From assembly GCA_026214975.1 (NCBI GenBank), contig JAOBSW010000590.1:57683-121682 (forward strand): a DNA stretch of 64,000 nucleotides, written 5' to 3'. The position numbers and the translations under genes were made by a program. A model generated the notes under the pieces. That model ran no database searches. It was not told the origin of the DNA and was given only the letters and a program-made list of their open reading frames with translations. How positions within the stretch are numbered: the first letter of the stretch is position 1; each line of letters starts with the position of its first letter. The DNA is from Gentiana macrophylla. Its lineage: Eukaryota; Streptophyta; Magnoliopsida; Gentianales; Gentianaceae. This document shows, in pieces, positions 23,914 to 35,151 of this stretch.

Positions 23914-26065
23914 TGATGTATTATTTTTATATGATTAAAAATACGTTATATTATTATGTTTTATCAACGAATTCTATATAAAATATATGAAATTATGGTA
24001 TAAAATGTTAGTCTTTATAATTTAGAGTATTTAGTAATAATAATAATAAAAAAAGTTGTAATTTTGTACCGGTTTTAGTAAATCGGAGTTATAAGTGTCG
24101 ATTTACGTGGGTATTTGTGGTATTTTATTGCGGATTTATAAACCAAGACCCGAGAATCAACATATTGAAGTTTTTAATCATATCTACGGAATGATTTAGA
24201 GAGTGCCACAAGTTTGAATGGTCAATTGAATAGCTTAAGTGGATAAGTGGCCAACCAATCTGGATAAGTAATAATAGAAATATCTTCGACAAACGAATGG
24301 CTCATCAAAATGATATTTTCAGAAAAAGTGTTCTTCACGAAAGTTGTAGATTTTTCGAGAGTGTTCCAATGCAATTTAAATTATGAAGATTGGAGGTCTA
24401 GAACTTAAGCGGTGATCAAGTGGCTAATCGACTTGGATTAAGAAAAATCCCGTAAAAGCTTCGGAGGAACACGAGGTCATCAAAAAAGCGTTATCTGGAG
24501 AAGAGTCCTTCATGAAAGTTGTAGAGTTTCTCGAGATCTTAATTTTGGCATTTCGTTTGCAATTTTGGAAGTCGAACTCGAGATATGAATTTTAGAAGTT
24601 TAATAATTATATATAAAAATAATATCTCCACCGCATTACATCTTTGGAATGATCAAGTTAGTGGGGATCATCATTAGTCCGGACCGAGCCGGCCTAATAC
24701 CGGACGGTCCGGCCTTTACCAATTTGCCTATATAAAGGAGATGATCAGAGAGCATTCGAAGGGTACCAAATATATATATACATCTCATATATATATACAT
24801 ATCTCCTCTCTTTCTTTCCTTTTCTTTTCTTTTTAATTTTTAGTTGTAGTTGTAAATAAGGCCTTACGCCGTAATAATGTAGTTTTAGTATCGTTGTAAT
24901 GCTCGAGAAAATCTCGGAAGTCGGTTTTGCTAAAGAAGTTGTAATGTCCGGAAGATACGATTTACGAATCATTGCCGTATTAGGGTAACTTTTCTTAAGT
25001 ATTTATGTTTGTTTTTGTATTTTTCGTTGTTATAATGTTTTTAGGCTAAATATAATCTTGGCCAAAACTATGTAATCGGTTTTATTTCGATCTTTTCGTT
25101 AAAGAAATGTTGTTAAGTTAAAATGACTAAAATTGAGTTAATTGAATCTTTTTCTATTTTGATCGTATTCGTATTGACATATTTAATAGATCTGAGGAAT
25201 TCATAATCTAATTATGAATTGACGCCTCGTAGTCAGGATATGAAATAAAAGATAGAAAAACCGGAGGGTAAAATTGGCCGTGTGAACAACGTGATAACGG
25301 AATCCGATTTCTACCCGGGGTAAATTTGTTTTGGGAGAAATGAATTTTATTATAATTTGTACTCGAGATCGTAATAATGTTAAATCATCAGTTTAATTGA
25401 AACTTAAACCGGAAAGTTGAATCGTCCGGCTTTGACAACCGGAGCCTTTAAAATAAAATTGACCGTTTGATGAGCGGAATGACTCCTTTTATCTAAAGGT
25501 AGATTTGTACTCGGGACTGTTCGATTAATTAGTTTACCGTAATGATTGTGGACCTTGGGTCGATGACAATGGACATATGACAATTTCATACGCTCGTGTG
25601 AGAAGGAATTGTTCACCTCAGAGTGCACCGTTTCACTTACTCAATTGGACCTAAAATAAAAGGAGAGATCGAACACATTTCAATTAATCGAAAAGATCGT
25701 ATAAACCAATTATATAAGTTTTGGTGATTCTCTAAAATTATTTGTCTAATATATTGGTACCTATATATTTATATCTATATATATATTTTGCAATTTATGT
25801 ACATCTATATATATTTATATATCTATATATATTATATTAGAATAACTTTTAAATTACGTATTTATTTTATGTTAACTAGAATAGTAGTGATCTGTGTGAT
25901 AAAATTGCGATTTAGATCGAGTTAATAATGACTCTTTGGTGTTTAACCACACGTAAAAGAAATTACCAAGTTCACGAGGATTCGACACGACTCATCATAC
26001 TAGCACTACGATTTGACCCGGTACACTGCCGGTTAGGATCTGTATAGCCTAGAAAAGGTCCGTCA
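23914..26065 (+). repeat. Athila-1 3' LTR
   Basis: Matches 9670-11818 throughout and ends CGTCA, followed by the GTATA target duplication (26066-26070). Differences from the 5' LTR are small substitutions and 1-4 bp indels, nearly all in C/G-containing positions. Confidence 0.93.
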
Positions 26066-26070
26066 GTATA
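26066..26070. repeat. Target-site duplication of Athila-1, right copy (GTATA)
   Basis: Perfect match to 9665-9669. Confidence 0.9.
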
Positions 26071-26471
26071 CTGTTCACCGATAAGACAGTTGAGAGTACA
26101 TAACTAAGTTAAGTATGCATGCAATACAAGTGTCCTAGCCAGCTGTCAGGAGTGGCCAGCTGTCTTGTCCAGCTGCATCGATAAGTATGGCGAGCAGCGA
26201 GCAGCGAACAATGATAAGTATGGCGAGCATCGGACTCATTTGTGGGTAGAAATCAGCTTGACTATATGAGTAGAAATCACATGGAGAGAATGGGTCCGAC
26301 TTTCGATTGGCGGACAAGATCCGGCTTACTGTTGGCGGATAGGACCCGGCTTGTTACTAGCGGGTAGAAGATGGTTTGTGGCAGCGGCCTGAGGAGACAG
26401 AGGCCCAATATCTATGCTGATGGGCCAAGATAATAGGCCCAATTTAGATGAACAGGGCCCCATTCTGATCC
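26071..26471 (-). repeat. Tat 5' LTR, outer (U3) segment, displaced by Athila-1
   Basis: Resumes the Tat LTR after the insertion. It runs up to ATATCA at 26466-26471, the complement of a TGATAT LTR start. Contains repeated GCGGAT/GCGGGTAG-type and GGCCCA-type motifs. No ORF. The outer boundary is inferred from terminal symmetry, because the partner LTR is outside the window. Confidence 0.6.
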
Positions 26472-26744
26472 GGGTATATCACTTAGATAAATATCTAATG
26501 CACACCCTGCCTAGAAACATCAGTGTGCATTTTCTCTAGAAGGAACTACTACTTTTTCTAGGATATTCTTACCTTTCCTATAAATAGGAGTTGTAACTTA
26601 GGCCAAGAACACAACACAACACACACAAGTTGTGAAGTGAGTCTCCCACATCAAACACTTTCTAGTTGCTCTTTTCTTGTATTTTTCAAGTGTCCCATTT
26701 GTTGTATATTATATGTATCAAAAAAATAATTTGTTCTATATTCC
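26472..26744 (+). other. Promoter-like block between Tat LTR and LINE, origin unassigned
   Basis: Holds a 9-bp inverted repeat, AATGCACAC (26497-26505) and GTGTGCATT (26523-26531), about 50 bp upstream of a CCTATAAATAGG core-promoter motif (near 26579-26590), then a CA-rich leader. It resembles an LTR fragment or a plant promoter, but I could not pair it with a second copy or an ORF. Confidence 0.4.
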
Positions 26745-27577
26745 AAGTGTTTGGACCTACCGCTTACGACACAACAGAAAGGCCATTTGGCCCATGGATG
26801 ATATCAACTAATCGAAGGAGACAACCAAATACGGGGCAAAGGGGGAAGGGAGAGAGACATGCGAATAGAGGTAATGTAGTTTACCAGGAAGAACAACCAG
26901 TTGATAATGTGGAACATACTGTGAACATCAACGGTAACTCAAACGTGGCAGCGGCAGGCTCGGGGTCTAGATTTTCAGTGTTATACGAAGAGGACATATC
27001 GCAAGACCTGAATATTCAAGAGGGTCGGTCCAACGAAATGCAACAGCTTTGAAACCAAATGGAAGCAGCTGGGTCGAGCTTCAAAGAACCAACCATTTCG
27101 CTGCTAACAAAAGACATGGCCACAACAGACAATAATAGAACAAAAGCTAAAACTAGAGATAAGGAAACTCCTACGCAATCTTCTCATCACAAGAACGCGA
27201 AGCGAAAGGGCCCGGCTTTGACCGAAATGATGACTCCCATGCCAACAAAAAGACCAACCTCAAATACAAGTGGGTTTGAATGGGCAGAGGGCCTCAAATA
27301 AGCCTTTATATGATATATCAAACAAGAAGGGAGGTCTTTTTACTCCAAGAATGGGTGGACAACAAGAACTATATGGAGATGTTGACATGACACAAAATCT
27401 CCCAGGTAAAGGCTCTGCTCTTAACCTTCTTACGAAACCACCGGATCCGATTCAGCTCCTTTCATCCGGTGCTCAGCAGAATAAAGAGGACCGCCGTAAT
27501 TCGGCAATGTGGAGGCTCGGAGATGAACCTCTAGATGATAGGGCTACACATGACATGGTTGTCCATCAACAACAATA
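26745..27577 (+). pseudogene. LINE-A ORF1, C-terminal part only
   Basis: The RPFGPWMIS then RRRQPN block normally follows the zinc knuckle of plant LINE ORF1 proteins, and GSRFSVLYEED is the conserved stretch after it. A TGA near 27052 and frame changes near 27060-27290 split the remainder. The nucleic-acid-binding DUF4283 and CCHC parts are absent, so it would not chaperone RNA. It ends 13 bp before ORF2. Confidence 0.65.
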
Positions 27578-27590
27578 ATTTTGCCTCATA

Positions 27591-30500
27591 ATGCGGATTC
27601 TGACATGGAATTGTCGAGGAGCTGGTTTTCGCAGCTTAAAGTCAATTATTAAAGAACAACAACCGGAAATTATGGAAACAAGGGTAAGTAGTCTGAAGGC
27701 TCTACGTATTTAAAAAAAATTCATTTCAGTAAAGTAATTTGTATTGAAGCTCGAGGCTTTGCTGGGTATTTGGTGTTTTGGGCACGAAAATAAGGTGAAT
27801 TTGCAGATGTTACCTTGTACGAATCAATGTTTAAATCTTGCCATAATGAAGGAACAGTCCATTAGTTGGGTTCAATCGATTATTTATGCTTCACCGACAC
27901 CAGTAATTCGTAACGATTGATGGGCCTATATTGAACGGTTGAGTTCCATCATTAAACACCCATGGTGCCTCATAGGTGATTTTAACCAAGTTATAGACCA
28001 GGCAAATAAAAAGGGTGGGCGGCCCATCATGGCCATTAATGTAGAAGCGATGAGACATATGATCCAAACTTATGAACTGCAGGGAATTCACTTCCAGGGA
28101 CCTCGATATACTTGGACAGGGCCCACGTACAAAGGGGCACATATTCTTGAGCGACTTGACCAAGCTTGGTGCAACCCCACTTGGTTTACCTTATTTCTGG
28201 AAGTTACTCTTACCCACCTGACAAAAATACACTCTGATCACAACCCCCTTGCTCCTCCAACTTGGGCAGAAACGAGTGAAAAATAAGGGGCTGCCCCCTT
28301 TGCGGTTCCAAAATGCATGGCTGGAACATGTTGATTTTATGAACTTCATGGAATAAAATTGGGACCCTAGCAACGGAAATTTTGCGGTAACAACAAAGAT
28401 TTTTGTGGATAGAGCTATGCAGTGGAATAAAACACATTTCGGCAATACTTTTTATCGTAAATCGAAGTGTCAATGAAGACTTACAGGCGCTCAGAGCTCC
28501 CTAGCGCATCATCCTTCCACTTATCTCATAAATCTGGAAAAGCAACTCCAAGAGGAGTACTCTGATATTCTTATACAGGAGGATAAATACTGGCACCAGA
28601 GATCCCACCTGCAATGGTTAACAGACGGAGAGAGAAACACGCACTTTTATCACATCACAACACTTAGGCGAAAACAACGGTCCAAAACCTATTCCTTGAA
28701 GCGTGGGGATGGAACGTGAAGTAATGATGATGCGAAAATTAAAATCCTGATGCGAAACTACTTCAAAGATCTTTACTCACGTGAAAATGAGCATCACGTT
28801 TGCAACTGCCAACTAAATTTTCCCAAAATTAAAGATTCTGATTTGCAGCACTTAAATCGGCAGGTATGTGAAATGGAGATTGAAGAGGCTTGCTTTGACA
28901 TGGGGACCTATAAGGCGGCAGGTCCGGATGGCCTCCCGCCAATCTTTTTCAAGAGATGCTGAGGGATTATAGGTGATTCGGTGATAGACTTTGTGAAAAA
29001 GGCGTTTGAATGAGCAACCTTTCCTTCAAAAATGAATGAGATCCTGATGACACTCATTCCTAAAGTGGACCACCCAAAAAATCCGGCTCAGTTTAGACCC
29101 GTAGCTTTGGCAAATGTCATTATCAAGGCAATAACCAAGGTCTTGGGAAATCGTTTCAGCACATAATTGGGCAACTTGTTAGTACCACGCAAAGTGCATT
29201 CATACCAGGCAGGGGTAGCTCGGAAAACATAATCATTTCTCAGGAGGTTGTGCACAATTTTGCCCAAAAAAGAAGGGGAAGAAGGGATATATGGCTATTA
29301 AGGTGGATCTAGAAAAAGCATACGATCGCGTGAGCTGGAACTTTCTTAACAATATTCTGCGTACTATCGTTTTGTCAGATAATTAACAGACATTACTTAT
29401 GCATTGCATTAATACCTCTCACCTCTCCGTACTCTGGAATGGAGAGAAGTTGGAAGCCTTTAGTCCAAGTCAAGGCCTTCGGCAGGGAGACCCAATCGCA
29501 CCTTACTTATTTGTCCTATGCATGGAGGTGCTATGTGCTAAAATTAATGAAGCAGTAGCCCGGGGTCGGTGGAAGCCGGTCAAATTGTCACAACAAGGTC
29601 CCCCAATATCTCATATATTTTTTGCGGATGATTTGTTACTATTTGGCGAGGCATCGGAACAACAATCTAAAATAATGGAGGATGTCATGCGGGAATTCTG
29701 TAATTGTTCAGGACAAAAAATTAGTGCAGCAAAGTCCAGATTTTATACTTCCGCAAATGTAGGTAATAATCCTATCGCAGTAATTTCTGAAAGCTTGGGA
29801 ATGACCTACACCAATGACTTGGGCAAATATTTGGGAGTTCCTCTATTACATGGGCGATTGAGAGTGTCACACTTCGCATACCTTGAGGACAAAATGAAAA
29901 ATAAACTGGCCTCATGGAAATCCAAAACGCTATCAAGGGCTGGTAAGCGTATTCTGATTCAGAGTTCCTTATCCACTCAGCCTTATTATGCTATGCAGAC
30001 CATCATGCTCCCTATGTCAACGATAAAAAGCATGGAGAGAACCTGCCGAGGATTTTGTTGGGGAGATAGTGAAGAATGGCGGAAAATGCACACCATTTCT
30101 TGGGCTACTATGTGCCAGTCGAAGCATGAAGGGGGGCTAGGGTTCCATAAGCTACATGAAATGAACATTGCTTTTTTGGGAAAGCTTGTTTGGGATTTGA
30201 TTACGCAAAAAGACACCATGTGGGTTCAGATCTTCTCCCATAAATACAAAGAAATTTCAATGAAGGCCAAACCGGGAAGCTCACCTATTTGGAGAAGTAT
30301 ATGCAAAGCATTTGCAGAATCGCATACTGGAATTGAAAAACAGGGAACAACTATACTTGGAGTGAAGAAAAGAAAGGAAAGTATTCGGTTGCCTCTGGGT
30401 ATGCGTTACAGGCTAATACCAATCCGCTTGGTACCACAGACGATCTCTGGAATAAAATATGGCAACTAAAAGGGCCCACCAGGAGCATCTACTTACTATG

Positions 30501-30903
30501 GACTATTGCCCATAATGCATTGATGGTTGAAGGTTTCCTATATGCGAGGGGTATAACATGTGACCCGATTTGCAAATTAAATGGCGAAGGAGAAGAGTAG
30601 ATCTTACATGCGTTGCGCGACTGTAACTGGGCTAGCAATTGTTGGAACCTCTGTGTACCGGAGGAATGTTCAAATCGATTCTTTCAAATTCAAACACCCA
30701 ATGAATGGCTGCGGATGAATTTGAGTTCGAATGGGGGGTCTAGCCTTGGAACGAACAGGTGGCAATATATGTGGATGGAAGCAGTGTATGGTATTTGGAT
30801 GTAGCGAAACAAAATTAGGCATGGACAAGAGGCAGAAAGACCTCCGGCGTATGTGTTTTTGGCAAATGTAGTGGAAAGGACGAGAAATCTTAGACTAGAT
30901 TGA
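27591..30903 (+). pseudogene. LINE-A ORF2: endonuclease and reverse transcriptase
   Basis: Starts MRILTWNCRGAGFRSLKSII, the classic N-terminus of the apurinic-type endonuclease that nicks target DNA. RT follows with YKAAGPDGLPPIFFKRC (near 28910), TLIPKVDHPKNPAQFRPVAL, QSAFIPGRGSSENI, KVDLEKAYDRVSWNF and the catalytic FADDLLLFGEAS (about 29621-29656). The last ORF (29399-30469) and later pieces cover the thumb, the zf-RVT-like region and a tail with Trp/Cys blocks. There are at least six stops or frame changes, so it is inactive as read. Confidence 0.85.
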
Positions 30904-31016
30904 TACATAGATTAGTAATTTATTTTGAAACAACTTCATCTACGATGTAAACTTTTTACCTCCTGCGAGGCCAGTTAATAAAGTGATCATTTTAAAAAAA
31001 AATAAAAAATAAAAAT

Positions 31017-31985
31017 TTACCCCACAGCATCATGTTTATCATGATTTTTTTTAGACCACATCACTAAATGCCGGTTAAAGAGTTGGTGTTGGAATCCACG
31101 TTTTTTTCTTCTGAAATGAATTACGCCACCTTTTTGAAAAGAAAAAAAAACATCATATTAAATGGTATTTACAACTGTGAAATTAGATGGAATGATATAA
31201 ATGTCTGATGGAATGTATTATTATCCTTATAACCATTAAAAAAAGTTCTATTGGATTAAACACTCATTTCGACGGTGAAAATGTCATTTTACACATTAAA
31301 GCCTATTTTTTTTTTATTTTTTGATGGTAAAATGATTGTTGAAAGAAATTATAATAAAATAATGATAATAAGAATTGAGTGAATAAAATATTGAGTCGTA
31401 CCCTGAACCCAAACCTGAAACCAATCAAGGTCGCATCTCATGTTTTGTGTTTTACTCTCTTCCGTGTGATCATATATTTTATGATTCATTATCGAGAAGA
31501 GTGCGGACTCATGAATTATTTTCAACAAGGGCCAAATCCAATACAAATAGTTCAAAAAAAATCAATTGCAAGGTTTTGAGCCGATGACCTTATGGTCATT
31601 AATAACGCATCTCACAATTGAACTAAATGGACAATTACAATAAAAATTGTCTGAAGTAATATACACACAATTTTTAATATTACTAGAGGGTATATTAGCA
31701 AATTCGCACACAAATTTGAGTGGGGGGTTCATGGACCTCCTTGGCCCACGATGGAGTCCGCCGCCTTGTAGCCAATCAGCCATAGTGTATTGAAAGTATA
31801 CTTAAAAACCCAAATACATTGCTAATGAGCATATCGTATATCGTTTGGATATTAGTTGAACGTTGAATTGGGTGATTGAGCCTTTGATTAATGATACAAT
31901 GAGCCTTTTTTTAGACATTCAAGGGGCCTTTTTGATGGGATTGCAAAAAGAAACAAGACATGGGGGCTGGAGCTTTTCTTTAGGG
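31017..31985. other. Unassigned AT-rich interval between LINE-A and Athila-2
   Basis: No credible gene. A short stretch around 31575-31620 resembles a common repeat-terminus sequence but could not be delimited. Everything else looks like neutral intergenic DNA. Confidence 0.4.
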
Positions 31986-31990
31986 ACACT
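31986..31990. repeat. Target-site duplication of Athila-2, left copy (ACACT)
   Basis: ACACT directly precedes the 5' LTR and recurs at 41004-41008 directly after the 3' LTR. Confidence 0.9.
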
Positions 31991-33565
31991 TGATTGGCGG
32001 TCAAATTATACCCATAAAAGTCATCAACATCATTTCTTAAATCAAGATTAATAATATATATTTTATATTAAATCACATGTTTATATTTATTATTTAATGT
32101 TGTGTGATTTATAAAAGATAATTTGGTATTCATCCGTTTTTATTAGAGATAATTTGGTATTTATCCGTTTTTTATTATTTAAATATGATTTACTTTGGGA
32201 TAAATATTTATTTTGTAGATTGAGATAATTTTGGAGGATAATTACAAGTGGATAAATTAAATTACAAGATAATTCCAAGTAAATCCGGATGCATTAAAGA
32301 TAAAAATCGGATAAGCACGAAAAGAGGAGTAAGGCATAACAAGAGCCAGCGAGCCAATCCGGCGGCTCTCCAACTAAATGCGGCGGCCCTATCCCTTGCT
32401 TGGGGCGAGTTCAACACAAATCAAAGATCGGCCGGGAGTTATCTCTAATTGTTTTGATATTTTGAAGTATATCTTTTAATTAGCTTAAACCCCTATAAAT
32501 AGATATGTATACTACACACCAAATCTATAGAAACACAATATTACAATACTTTTAGTTTATCAATATAGTTCTTCTTATTTTATATTATGTTTCTTCATCA
32601 CGGAGGCGATGGATTCATCGATTAGAGATTGCATTGAAGGATTGGAGGACCCTCTGTCTACGAGGGTAATGTCTATCCAAATATGTCGTTTTTATTCGTA
32701 GATCTATTTTATTTCGTTATGGAGTAGTTGTTTGTGTATTGATTTCGTGATGTAGTTAATTAGCAAACCCATATTCATGTAGATCTAAGCCGTATGAAGG
32801 CGTTTTACGAGAAGATTCTAGAGTCACCGGTCTAGATCTAGCCATCAAGATTCTAGTAATTTTCTGTGAACGACTTCGGCTACGTCGTGCTTTCTGTTTT
32901 TCATATACACATGTAATAGATCTGGCCAATTTGTTACGTCGTTCTCGTAAATTAATATGATATATTATGAAAATTATCATGTTACTAGGACATTAGTTAG
33001 CCGATCGTTTAGGAGGTGTGCCAACCCGTCCACGGTGGTTGCCTAGACGAGGTGACGATTTTAGATTGGCATCCCTAGTTTGGTATAGCATGCTTGTTAT
33101 ATGATGTTCTATCCTGTCCAAGGAAGGATTCGTAATTAAGCATAAGGATCTTCTATCCGTTCACGAATTAGATCCAGTTTAGGGGATGGCTCCCGTAGCC
33201 AAAATATAATCAACCTTAATGTCTTTTCTGTCTCGGCTTAGATATACATATATGGGGGAGTAATTACTACTAGCGTAATCAATACCGTTTGTTAGAGTCT
33301 TATAAAACCATAAAAATAAGTGTTTTAGTATTTGTGTCGTATTGCTAGTCTTTGTGTTTTCTATCGTGTCAACCTTTATTTTTACGTTATTGTTGGTCGT
33401 AGACCGCCCTTTAATCTATTTTTAGTTTAATAACGTTGTGCTTGTTTAAGCCGAGTCTCTGTGTGATCGACCTCGACTCTATCTAGCTATACTACAATTG
33501 AACCTAGTTCTCTTGCTAGTTGGTTATTTAGGTATCGAGTTATTTTTATAACTTGACCGTCATCA
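31991..33565 (+). repeat. Athila-2 5' LTR
   Basis: 1575 bp. Core promoter TATAAATA at 32494-32501. Ends CATCA. The 5' end differs from the 3' copy in the first dozen bases (TGATTGGCGG versus TGATGACGG). Confidence 0.92.
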
Positions 33566-33571
33566 AGTTTT

Positions 33572-33589
33572 TGACGCCGTTGCCGGGGA
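33572..33589 (+). other. Primer binding site of Athila-2
   Basis: TGACGCCGTTGCCGGGGA, one mismatch from the complement of plant tRNA-Asp, 6 nt after the LTR end. Confidence 0.9.
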
Positions 33590-33977
33590 CTCGTGTCATT
33601 AAATTGAGTATAGCTTATTTTATTAAAAGTAGATTCGTAAATATTGTGAATAAGTCTTTTTAATTAGTTTTTATAACATAGGAATAACGTGTAAGAGTCG
33701 TAGAACAAATCTGGGTAGTTTCCGTTCTGTTCTGTTCTATACAGTGTTTGCTTCGTGTTTCTATAATTTTCGTATTTTTAGAGTCTATTTTAGTTTAGTT
33801 TTTATTTATTGAGTCTAGTTAAAGGATTAGCCTTTAAAGTTTCTAATTGTTTATTGTTTTTGTTATTTTTTTTTTCTATTTTAGAGTCTCGCCAAAGGCA
33901 GTAGCCTTGGCGTATTTTAATTATTTATTGTTTTTTTTTTGTCGTGCAAATAAAAATAAAAATAAAAATAATAAGAA

Positions 33978-34142
33978 CGAGCTGCCCGGATTCCTGAGGA
34001 TCCAATCGAAGAGCAAGGCGAGGAAAAATCTGAAGGAACACAACATTCCGATCAATCTAACTCAGACATGGAAGGATTACTGAATGAAGCTGATGGAGGA
34101 CCATCAAGCCATCATCATTTACTACACAGCTCTTATGGTCCA
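33978..34142 (+). pseudogene. Athila-2 gag, N-terminal piece
   Basis: A frame rich in Glu, Ser and His (PEDPIEEQGEEKSEGTQHSD and onward) reads into LLHSSYGPR. The same GPR reading reappears at 35152, where gag continues (GPRYTSEANQ). The N-terminal piece thus appears to be separated from the main gag ORF by an insertion. Weak by itself; the junction logic supports it. Confidence 0.45.
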
Positions 34143-35151
34143 CGATTTCACATTGATGATCGTTAACTGTCTAAGACTTATATCAAGTGATTTGCATGAG
34201 ATCTGCATTCCATTAAATGTGGAAAACTTATGGAACTTTAATTTATCATTTATTTTGATAATTTTAAGGTTACTCATAAGTATCAAGGGTCGGTTCATTA
34301 GCGGATACAAGTTGTCCTTTATTCGGGCTAAATTCGGCAAGTTTGCATATTCTGGCGGACTTGCACGATCCACTTGTCACCATGTTGACTATTATCACCT
34401 AAGAGAAGCACAATGTGATGAAGTACATGTACAAATGAAGAGAATGATTTCATACTTTGATTATTTTAACACATTTGGGCCAAAGAGCATGGATCAAGAA
34501 TTCAAGAGAAACGAAGATGGACTTTTGGCTATTTTCTATTTATTTGAAGTCTTATTATTAATATTGGTGTCCAATAAAGCCTACCAAGGCCATATAGCAC
34601 GAAATTAGTAGTCTTATGATGATTGATTTCATCAAATCTTCACCTAATTTTGGTAGATAATCAATCAATCTGATTGGGGATTATTTACTAATGATTAATT
34701 TGAAGATTTATTTTATTTTAGGAATTATTTTTATTTATTTTTAACCTAGACATAAAAGGTGACTAGGTTCATTTTTATTTTACATTTTCTTATTTTATTT
34801 TTATTTTCTAGGAAATAAAATGCCAACATCCTTAGCCTATAAAAGGAGGGGCACACCATATGTATTTGACACCTTGAATTGTAATCATATTGAGAGTTTT
34901 CTCTTAGAGTTTTTACAACTTTTGTTAAGTGCATTTTAAGTTTGTGAGCATAGCTTAAAGTGTTTCATTGTAGTCTTTGGTTTAAGGATCATTAGAAGGG
35001 TCTTGGCTTCTTCATAGCCATTGGTTCTTCTAGTCTCATCCTTGAGTTAAACTACTTTTGCTCAAGTCTTTTCCTTCATCTAATTCTATTTTCCTTTTTA
35101 TTTCGGGATATTCATTGTATTACTTAGGGTTCTTAACAATTTCATTGTTAG
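34143..35151. mobile_element. About 1.0-kb insertion within Athila-2 gag, LTR-like
   Basis: Flanked by GGTCCA on both sides (34137-34142 and 35152-35157). Composition is AT-rich. It contains GCCTATAAAAGGAGG (near 34836-34850), followed by about 300 bp without ORF, a layout like a plant LTR core promoter and R-U5. I could not define TG/CA ends or TIRs, so it may be a solo LTR, a TRIM-like element or another insert. An ORF across 34084-34608 resembles nothing I know. Confidence 0.4.

Larger units (their letters stand above)
9670..26065 (+). mobile_element. Athila-1: 16.4-kb Athila-type Ty3/gypsy retrotransposon
   Basis: Bounded by two 2.15-kb LTRs and a perfect 5-bp target duplication. It has a tRNA-Asp-type primer site, gag, protease, RT, RNase H and integrase in gypsy order, and a polypurine tract. 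An Athila-typical long 3' region holds ORFs at the env position. The LTRs are about 98% alike over the 0.8 kb I compared by eye, suggesting a fairly recent insertion. Yet gag-pol has many stops and frame changes, and the RT catalytic box is altered. Either it was copied in trans as a defective element, or part of the damage is sequence error. Confidence 0.92.
1..26471 (-). mobile_element. Tat-lineage Ty3/gypsy LTR retrotransposon, left end outside window, interrupted by Athila-1
   Basis: The minus strand carries, in order, 5' LTR, primer site, gag, protease, RT, two RNase H domains and integrase. An extra ORF lies on the opposite strand between integrase and the missing 3' LTR. Two RNase H domains plus an antisense 3' ORF are known hallmarks of the Tat clade (Retand, Grande and Ogre relatives). 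The 5' LTR is split by a 16.4-kb Athila insertion at 9670-26065. I place the outer LTR end at 26471 because the LTR would then begin TGATAT and end ATATCA. The inner end is less certain (9437, or possibly 9415). Coding regions contain several frameshifts and at least one stop, so this copy is not autonomous as sequenced. Confidence 0.85.
26745..31016 (+). mobile_element. LINE-A: L1-type non-LTR retrotransposon, 5'-truncated
   Basis: Contains the end of ORF1, a full-length but broken ORF2 (endonuclease, RT, zf-RVT-like C-terminus), an AATAAA at 30977-30982 and an A-rich tail at about 30994-31015. The start is put where ORF1 similarity begins, after the zinc-knuckle part that is missing. 5' truncation is typical of LINE insertion. 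I could not find the target duplication. Confidence 0.8.

Noticed and set aside
24745..24972. Minus-strand ORF in the Athila-1 3' LTR
   Set aside because: Chance ORF over the LTR promoter, broken in the 5' LTR copy.
34084..34608. 174-codon ORF in the Athila-2 interior
   Set aside because: Lies in the inserted AT-rich block, matches no family, and overlaps the gag N-terminal junction.
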